Source of the DNA: Terriglobia bacterium
Lineage (GTDB): Bacteria > Acidobacteriota > Terriglobia > JAIQFV01
Length of the DNA: 64,000 nucleotides
Assembly (NCBI GenBank): GCA_020072965.1
Contig: JAIQFY010000031.1
Coordinates: 1-64,000, forward strand
Reading direction: 5' to 3'
Position numbers and translations under genes: made by a program. The notes beneath the pieces were generated by a model. It saw only the letters and a program-made list of their open reading frames with translations, had not been told where the DNA came from and did not search any database. This document shows positions 57,601 through 64,000 of the stretch, piece by piece (position 1 is the stretch's first letter; each line of letters begins with the position of its first letter).

Positions 57601-60195
57601 AACATCTGGCGCCGGCCCATGGAGACCTGCCTGCCGCATTCACAAGAAGCCTGCCGGAGTGGCTTTGAGACAGGCGATTTCACCTATGCGAACTATGCGG
57701 TTTTTTCCGAGAGTTGGCATGCCCTGTTGATCAGCCGCGATCTGGGCCGCTTCGTCCGCGATTATTCGTCGAATCTTGCCTTGATCAACAAGCTGAAGAT
57801 GACCAGCTTTGTCGATGCCCAAAAGATCATCCTGAATTGGGCGCGGGCCCTCCAGGGGCTGACCCGGGACATGTTCTCGCTCTCTGATGAGACGTTCAGC
57901 GAAGAGAATTACCTCCGGACTTATGAATCCAATCCCTTCTTTATGACCTTTTATCACCTGGCGAAGCTCCACTTGTATTTCAACCTTGAGGAATACGGGA
58001 AGGCCATGGAGGCGGCCTCCGCCTTGCAGCGCGTGGCGCATTCCCTGGGTGGAACCATCTGGCCTCCCGTCATGGACTTCTGGATTGGTCTGACCCTGGC
58101 TTCATCTTACTCACTTCCTGATGGGATAGATCGGGGTCGTTCCTGGGACCAACTTCTCAAGCCGCAGGAATCCCTGAGAATCCTGGCCGAAAACAGTCCT
58201 GAAAATTTTCGCTGCTTTTGGTTGCTGCTGACAGCGGAGATCGAACGCCTCCGGGGACACGCTTCGGAGGCGATGGAATCCTACGAAAAGTCCATTCAAT
58301 ACGCCCGGGAGGTGGAAAGTCTTCAAAACAGGGCCCTGGGCAAAGAGCTACTCGCCAAGTTCCTGCTGGGCCGGGGACGCAAAGAGACCGCCGCGGCGCT
58401 TCTAGCCGAGGCGCGCGATTCTTATGCCGAATGGGGCGCCATGGGTAAAGTCAGATCAATGGAGCACAAGCACAGTGATCTGTTGGGCGAGAAAACCCCC
58501 GCCCGACGGCTTGATTTCGAGACTGCCGAGCCAACCTCATTGGACATCAATAGCGTTTTGAAAGCCTCGCGGGCGATCACCGTTGAAATCGAACTGGATG
58601 GTCTCCTCCGTAATCTGATGAAGATTGCCTTGGAAAATGCCGGTGCACGCCGGGGGATCTTCCTCAGAGAAGAGGAAGGGAGGCTTGTGATCGAAGCCGA
58701 GGGTGCGCTCGACCTTCAGGAAATACGCGTCCGGCAGTCCGTTCCCATGGAGCAATCTGCAACCCTGGCTCGTGCGGTCGTCCGGTATGTCCGGAAAACA
58801 GGCGAAAGCGTCGTCATTGATGATGCGACAGCCGATGAGCGATTCGCCAACGACCCCTACATCGTGTCGGTCCGGCCGAAGTCGGTTCTCTGCGTCCCGG
58901 TGGTGGATCAGGGAAGGCTCAGTGGAATTCTCTATCTCGAAAATGACCTGACAAGCGGCGCGTTCACTCCGGAGCGGATTGAGATGATGCGAATCCTTTC
59001 CTCCACTGCGGCCATCGCCCTGGAAAAGGCGAGACTCTACGAGGAAATGCGGCATGAGGTCGCCCGTCGACGGCAGGCGGAGGACGAGTTACGTCTCGCC
59101 CTGGCGGAGGTTGAGGCGTTGAAGAACAGGCTCGAGGCCGAGAATGTTTATCTCCAGGAGGAAATCCGCCGGGAACACGACTTTGAAGAAATTGTCGGCA
59201 GCAGCCCTGCCCTCCTCGACCTACTTCGAAAATTAGAGCAGGTGGCCCCGACCACTTCCTCTGTGCTGATTTGTGGAGAGACGGGGACTGGAAAGGAATT
59301 GATTGCGCGGGCGATCCACGACCGCAGCCTCCGCAAAGACCGCCCCCTGGTGAAAGTGAACTGCAGTGCCATCTCCGCAGGCCTGGTCGAAAGTGAACTT
59401 TTCGGTCATGTGAAAGGGGCTTTTACAGGCGCACTCGAAAGACGAATCGGACGCTTTGAACTTGCCGACGGCGGTACCATCTTTCTTGACGAAGTTGGAG
59501 AATTGCCCCTGGAGACCCAGGTCAAACTTTTGCGAGTCCTGCAGGAGCATGAATTCGAGCCGGTTGGCAGCAGCCGGTCGATCCGTGTGGATGTGCGGGT
59601 TATTGCTGCCACAAACAGGGATCTCGAAGAGGCAATCGAGACCGGCAGATTTCGTTCCGACCTCTATTATCGTCTCAACGTGTTTCCACTCAATGTCCCC
59701 CCACTGCGCAACCGGCAAACAGATATCTCCCAACTGGTGATGTTCTTTGTGTCCCGCTTTTCGAAAGAGTTCGGCAAAAGCGTCCGGTCAGTCGCCCAGG
59801 AGACAATGCACCGCTTAGTGCAGTATTCATGGCCAGGGAACATCCGGGAACTTCAAAACATCATCGAGCGGGCTGTTGTTCTTACGCAAGGGACGGTCCT
59901 GACCCTGGGTGAGGATTTACTTCCAATTTCCAGTTCGCGCGTTCAATCGGGCCTGTCAACAGAGGGCGGCGCTCCCTCAGGGTATGAGAGTTTGCCGATG
60001 GTCCCTGGTCCGAACGAGAACAACCTCACATTGGAAGAGATGGAACGTCATCATATTCTGGCCGTGCTTGAACGATCGGGCGGCGTTATTGAAGGAGCGA
60101 AAGGCGCCGCCAAGCTGCTTGATCTGCATCCCAACACCCTCCGAAGCCGCATGAAGAAACTCGGCATTCGACGATCAACCCACGATATTTCGTAG
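54607..60195 (+). CDS. 1862-aa sigma-54 activator: (pseudo)kinase - AAA/NTPase - TPR-like - GAF - sigma-54 AAA+ - Fis HTH
   Basis: Kinase fold with [36 protein letters not shown]; Walker A [33 protein letters not shown]; C-terminal [46 protein letters not shown]. Confidence 0.93.
   Translation: [1862 protein letters not shown]
60180..60193. promoter_or_regulatory. Candidate upstream activating half/dyad 1 (CCACGATATTTCGT)
   Basis: Same 14-mer as in the dyad at 60432. Confidence 0.35.
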
Positions 60196-60411
60196 TCCAC
60201 CGCTGCGGAATCCGAGGTACCCCCGTCTTCCCGACATTCCATGAAAAATCAAGAATCGCCCCCTCCATCTGCTCAGCCTGTTTAACTGATTTAATCACAA
60301 TCACATGAATACTAGAAGAGAGGGAACGTGCGAGGAACTCAGCCCGCACGATTGAACCCGTTCAGCTTCCATTGGTCATCGGGTTTCGGAAGTCGCCCTG
60401 TATTTTATCAT

Positions 60412-60447
60412 CCACGAATATCCGTTCCATCCCACGATATTTCGTGG
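60412..60447. promoter_or_regulatory. Candidate UAS: CCACGAATATCCGT and full dyad CCACGATATTTCGTGG
   Basis: 60412-60425 and 60432-60447; about 100 bp upstream of the sigma-54 promoter. Confidence 0.5.
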
Positions 60448-60535
60448 ATACTATATCCCAATAATTCCCCTTTGATTCACATTAGCTTGTTTAAAATAAA
60501 CAACATAAAAAAATTCTAGCGCAGTGAAATTATTT

Positions 60536-60551
60536 TGGCCCCGGGCTTGCC
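60536..60551 (+). promoter_or_regulatory. Sigma-54 (-24/-12) promoter
   Basis: TGGCCCCGGGCTTGCC: GG-N10-GC spacing, TGGC/TTGC cores, 32 nt before the STAS start codon. Confidence 0.65.
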
Positions 60552-60582
60552 ATAACAGAGGCTTGAGAAGGGAGTCATCAAG

Positions 60583-60849
60583 TTGCTCAAGATATCAATC
60601 GCCGATAAGACAGAGAAAGTCACAACTCTTCGCCTCGAGGGCAGAGTCATTGGTCCCTGGGTGACCGAGTTAAGAACAGCCTGTGAAGAAGCATTCTCAC
60701 AGGGGCAGATCGTCAGCCTGGATGTAGCAGAGGTCACCTTTATGGATCGGGAAGCGGTCGCGCTGCTAAGGAAAATGAATGGGCATGTGATCACCCTGGT
60801 GAATTGTCCGCCGCTTCTGACTGAGCAACTCAAAGATGACAGAACTTGA
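60583..60849 (+). CDS. STAS-domain protein (TTG start)
   Basis: LKISIADKTEKVTTLRLEGRVIGPWVTELRTACEEAFSQGQIVSLDVAEVTFMDREAVALLRKM; SD gagaagggag. Confidence 0.75.
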   Translation: MLKISIADKTEKVTTLRLEGRVIGPWVTELRTACEEAFSQGQIVSLDVAEVTFMDREAVALLRKMNGHVITLVNCPPLLTEQLKDDRT

Positions 60850-61017
60850 CGGGCTGTAGAAGCCGCAATGGCTTCTGATCCCCAAGGGTCTCGTGGTACT
60901 CAGATCAGTAAATGCTCGCGATCAACTGATGGACTCCAACGGAAGAGGAAGTCATCAGACAAGCCCGAGGCAATCGCATGGTAAGTTCCGCCTCGCGTCC
61001 TGGCTAGGAGGAATTCA

Positions 61018-61578
61018 ATGTCAGCAGAAAAAATTGAAAACCTGGTCGCTCTGGGAAGTTTTGAAGCGACGGCCCTGCCCCACATGAAAGACCTTTATCG
61101 GGCGGCGTCCTCCATTCTTCGAAACCAAACCGAGGCTGAAGATGTCGTTCAGGAGACGTTCCTTCAGGCATGGAAGTCCTTTCATCGATTCGAGACTGGA
61201 ACCAATTGCCGCGCATGGTTGTTTAAGATCATGTTCCATGTCATTGATCATCACCGCAGGAAGTGGTATCGCTTGAATTTGGTTAAGGATGAGGACATCA
61301 ATCTCGAAGAGCTGCTGGTTTATGAACCGCCCGTTGCGGAGGATATTAGTGACGCCGACGTCCTGGCCGCGTTCAAGGAGATTCCTCAGCAGTATCGCGA
61401 GGTGGTTTTGTTGTCCGACGTCTACGAATTCAGCTACAAGGAAATTCAGGAGACCTTGGGAATTCCGGCGGGGACAGTGATGTCACGACTCAGTCGGGGA
61501 AGACAGATGCTGAGAAGTCAGCTGACAAAATTCACTCCGCCCTCATGCCCCCCCCTCAGCATGGCTCAAGCGTTGTGA
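61018..61578 (+). CDS. ECF RNA polymerase sigma factor
   Basis: EAEDVVQETFLQAWKSFHRFETGTNCRAWLFKIMFHVIDHHRR; IPQQYREVVLLSDVYEFSYKEIQETLGIPAGTVMSRLSRGRQMLR. Confidence 0.92.
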   Translation: MSAEKIENLVALGSFEATALPHMKDLYRAASSILRNQTEAEDVVQETFLQAWKSFHRFETGTNCRAWLFKIMFHVIDHHRRKWYRLNLVKDEDINLEELLVYEPPVAEDISDADVLAAFKEIPQQYREVVLLSDVYEFSYKEIQETLGIPAGTVMSRLSRGRQMLRSQLTKFTPPSCPPLSMAQAL

Positions 61579-61764
61579 GGGGCCCCCATCGAGTTCTCGT
61601 TTTCCCACGCCGGCCCGGAATAATTCACAGCACCTCCGGGATTTAAGGTCTGAACAAACTGTTCTTCTAATCTCAAAGCTCAATTCCCTGGCCTCTTCCC
61701 GCAGGGCGGGAGCGGGTCCCGGAAGGTGAATACCTGGCTTTTAAAATTCAGGGGGAGAACGTAT

Positions 61765-63336
61765 ATGCCAAATGAAAATCATTACGACGTGATCATCATC
61801 GGGACCGGCGCGGGTGGAGGAACGCTGGCCCACAAGCTGGCCTCTTCAGGCAAGCGGATCCTGTTGCTCGAGCGCGGCGATTACGTACCCCGTGAAAAAG
61901 AAAACTGGAGTTCAATCGCGGTCAATGCCCAGGGAAAGTACCAGACCAAGGAAATCTGGCGCGACAAGGAGGGGAAAGAGCTGCATCCCCACACCAATTA
62001 TTGTGTCGGGGGCAACACCAAGTTTTACGGTGCTGCGCTGTTCCGGCTTCGTAAAGAGGATTTCGGAGAGATACGGCACCACGGCGGAGTCTCTCCGGCT
62101 TGGCCCATTCCTTACGAAGAGCTGGAACCTTATTACACGCAGGCCGAACAGCTTTATCATGTTCACGGCCAGCGGGGTGAAGACCCTACCGAACCCTCGG
62201 CGACCGCCCCATTTCCCCATCCGCCGGTCAGTCACGAGCCTCGCCTGCAACTGCTGAGTGACGATTTTGCAAGCCTTGGCCTCAGACCTTTCCACACACC
62301 ACTGGGAGTCATGCTGGACGAGAAGAATCCGCGAACAAGTAAATGTATCCGCTGCAACACGTGCGACGGCTACCCTTGCCTCGTCTATGCGAAATCGGAC
62401 GCGCAGGTGGTTAGTGTGGACCCTGCACTCAGTCATTCCAATGTCACTCTGATGACCAATGCCTATGTCTCCCGCCTGGAGACCAGTCCGTCGGGTCGCG
62501 AGGTTACCGGAGTTTGGATCGAACACGATGGCTCCAAGAATAAATTCTCCGCCGACGTCGTTGCCGTGTCGTGCGGGGCCATCAACTCCGCGGCGCTGTT
62601 GTTGCGCTCCGCCAACGACAAGCATCCACGCGGGCTGGCCAATTGCTCCGACGTCGTTGGACGCCACTACATGGGGCACGTCAACTCCGTGCTGATGGCG
62701 ATTTCAAAATGTCCGAATCCCACTATCTTCCAGAAGACCTTGTCGGTGAATGATTTCTATCTTGGATCCAGGGAATGGGAATTCCCCATGGGCCACATCT
62801 CCTTCGTCGGGAAATTCGACCGGGACACCCTCAAGGCAGGCGCTCCGGCGATTGCGCCAGGATTCACCCTCGAGATTATGGCGAACCATTCGCTCGATTT
62901 TTGGCTGACGTCAGAAGATTTGCCTGAACCCGAGAACCGCGTGACCCTGGATCGTGACGGGAACATCGTTCTTTCCTACAAGGTTAACAATGAAGAGGGA
63001 CACAAGCGGCTCATCGCCAAGCTTCAGAGCGTCATGAAGCAACAAACCAAGTGCACGGTCCATGGCCACGAGTGCTATCAGGGGCTGTTCTCCCGCAACC
63101 TCTATGTAGGGCAGCGCATTCCCCTGGCCGGCGTCGCTCATCAGAACGGCACGATCCGGTTTGGGCGGAATCCACGCACCTCTGCGCTGGACGCCAATTG
63201 CAAGGCCCACGAGCTCGACAACCTCTACGTCGTGGATGCGAGTTTCTTTCCGTCGAGCGGGGCCGTCAATCCCGGATTGACCATCATGGCAAACGCGCTG
63301 CGCGTCGGCGACCATCTGATCCGGAGATTAGGTTAA
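61765..63336 (+). CDS. GMC-family oxidoreductase
   Basis: YDVIIIGTGAGGGTLAHKLASSGKRILLLERGDYVP; VVDASFFPSSGAVNPGLTIMANALRVGDHL. Confidence 0.92.
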   Translation: MPNENHYDVIIIGTGAGGGTLAHKLASSGKRILLLERGDYVPREKENWSSIAVNAQGKYQTKEIWRDKEGKELHPHTNYCVGGNTKFYGAALFRLRKEDFGEIRHHGGVSPAWPIPYEELEPYYTQAEQLYHVHGQRGEDPTEPSATAPFPHPPVSHEPRLQLLSDDFASLGLRPFHTPLGVMLDEKNPRTSKCIRCNTCDGYPCLVYAKSDAQVVSVDPALSHSNVTLMTNAYVSRLETSPSGREVTGVWIEHDGSKNKFSADVVAVSCGAINSAALLLRSANDKHPRGLANCSDVVGRHYMGHVNSVLMAISKCPNPTIFQKTLSVNDFYLGSREWEFPMGHISFVGKFDRDTLKAGAPAIAPGFTLEIMANHSLDFWLTSEDLPEPENRVTLDRDGNIVLSYKVNNEEGHKRLIAKLQSVMKQQTKCTVHGHECYQGLFSRNLYVGQRIPLAGVAHQNGTIRFGRNPRTSALDANCKAHELDNLYVVDASFFPSSGAVNPGLTIMANALRVGDHLIRRLG

Positions 63337-63348
63337 AGGACAATAGCG

Positions 63349-64000
63349 ATGACACTCGGGAATCAAAGAACCAAGCCTGACAAACTTGCGCGCGTTAAGA
63401 AATCGTGGGGTCGTTCTGCCGGCCCTGTTCTTATTCCGCTTTGGATCCTTCTGGCACTCTTCCGGCCTCTTTCATCCTGGGCCAATCCTTCTCACCTCGA
63501 GGCGGGGAACAATGGACCCAACGGAGCAGAAATTGCAGCTCCCGCGAGCCCGTCTCCCCGCCCCCTCCCTGTCTCGATCAGCAGCGTCGATGCCGTGGGA
63601 ATGACCGTCGCCGACATGGACCGTTCAGTCGAGTTTTATTCCAAGGTTCTCCAATTTGAAAAGGTTTCCGACGTTGAGGTCGCCGGAAGTGGTTATGAAC
63701 ATCTCGTAGGACTGTTTGGAGTGAGGATACGAGTCGTCCGGATGAAGCTGGGTGACGAATTGATTGAACTGACTGAATATCTTGCGCCTCGGGGACGTCC
63801 CATTCCCTTGGATTCGCGCAGCAATGACCGCTGGTTCCAGCATATTGCGATCATTACGAATGACTTGGATCGCGCTTATCAATGGCTGCGGCAAAACAAA
63901 GTTGAACATGCCTCTTCCGGACCCCAACGACTCCCGGACTGGAACAAGAAGGCCGGCGGGATCCGCGCCTTCTATTTCAAGGATCCGGACCGCCACGTGC
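63349..64000 (+). CDS. Secreted VOC (glyoxalase-fold) protein, partial at window end
   Basis: SSVDAVGMTVADMDRSVEFYSKVLQFEKVSDVEVAG...HIAIITNDLDRAYQWLRQ...FYFKDPDRHV; open at 64000. Confidence 0.85.
   Translation, partial: MTLGNQRTKPDKLARVKKSWGRSAGPVLIPLWILLALFRPLSSWANPSHLEAGNNGPNGAEIAAPASPSPRPLPVSISSVDAVGMTVADMDRSVEFYSKVLQFEKVSDVEVAGSGYEHLVGLFGVRIRVVRMKLGDELIELTEYLAPRGRPIPLDSRSNDRWFQHIAIITNDLDRAYQWLRQNKVEHASSGPQRLPDWNKKAGGIRAFYFKDPDRHV

Overview
64-kb chromosomal window, most likely from an Acidobacteria-type genome (inferred from an ADOP-like double-FtsX permease, several ECF sigma modules and a VOC-SpoIIE fusion). It is mostly protein-coding. I see no CRISPR array, no rRNA and no tRNA I could support. 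Recognisable content: alpha-glucan phosphorylase; five ECF sigma factors; M20 peptidase; an MBL exonuclease next to a degenerate ATP-dependent DNA ligase; HlyD plus two MacB-type permeases; two ClC channels; a GC-rich malate synthase/isocitrate lyase block; ADOP permease; GlxA regulator; VOC-SpoIIE phosphatase; multicopper oxidase; Ada; a Hanks kinase/ECF pair; aquaporin; tandem DM13 protein; dihaem cytochrome c; CsoR-like repressor; an 1862-aa sigma-54 activator; STAS protein; GMC oxidoreductase. The observations I rate highest: (1) a thioredoxin-fold protein split by an in-frame TGA exactly at the first catalytic Cys (WAPW-U-YSC), with a strong SD and a hairpin at SECIS-like spacing, i.e. 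a candidate selenoprotein; (2) a giant sigma-54 enhancer-binding protein with a kinase-like domain lacking HRD/DFG, followed by a textbook -24/-12 promoter and repeated CCACGATATTTCGTGG dyads upstream of a STAS gene; (3) a ligase-like protein that has lost the KxDG lysine beside an intact exonuclease; (4) several dispersed palindromic or heptad repeat families, some with compensatory changes in their stems, plus a decayed RAYT flanked by inverted REP-like palindromes. Family calls are from reading motifs in the translations; no database searches were run.
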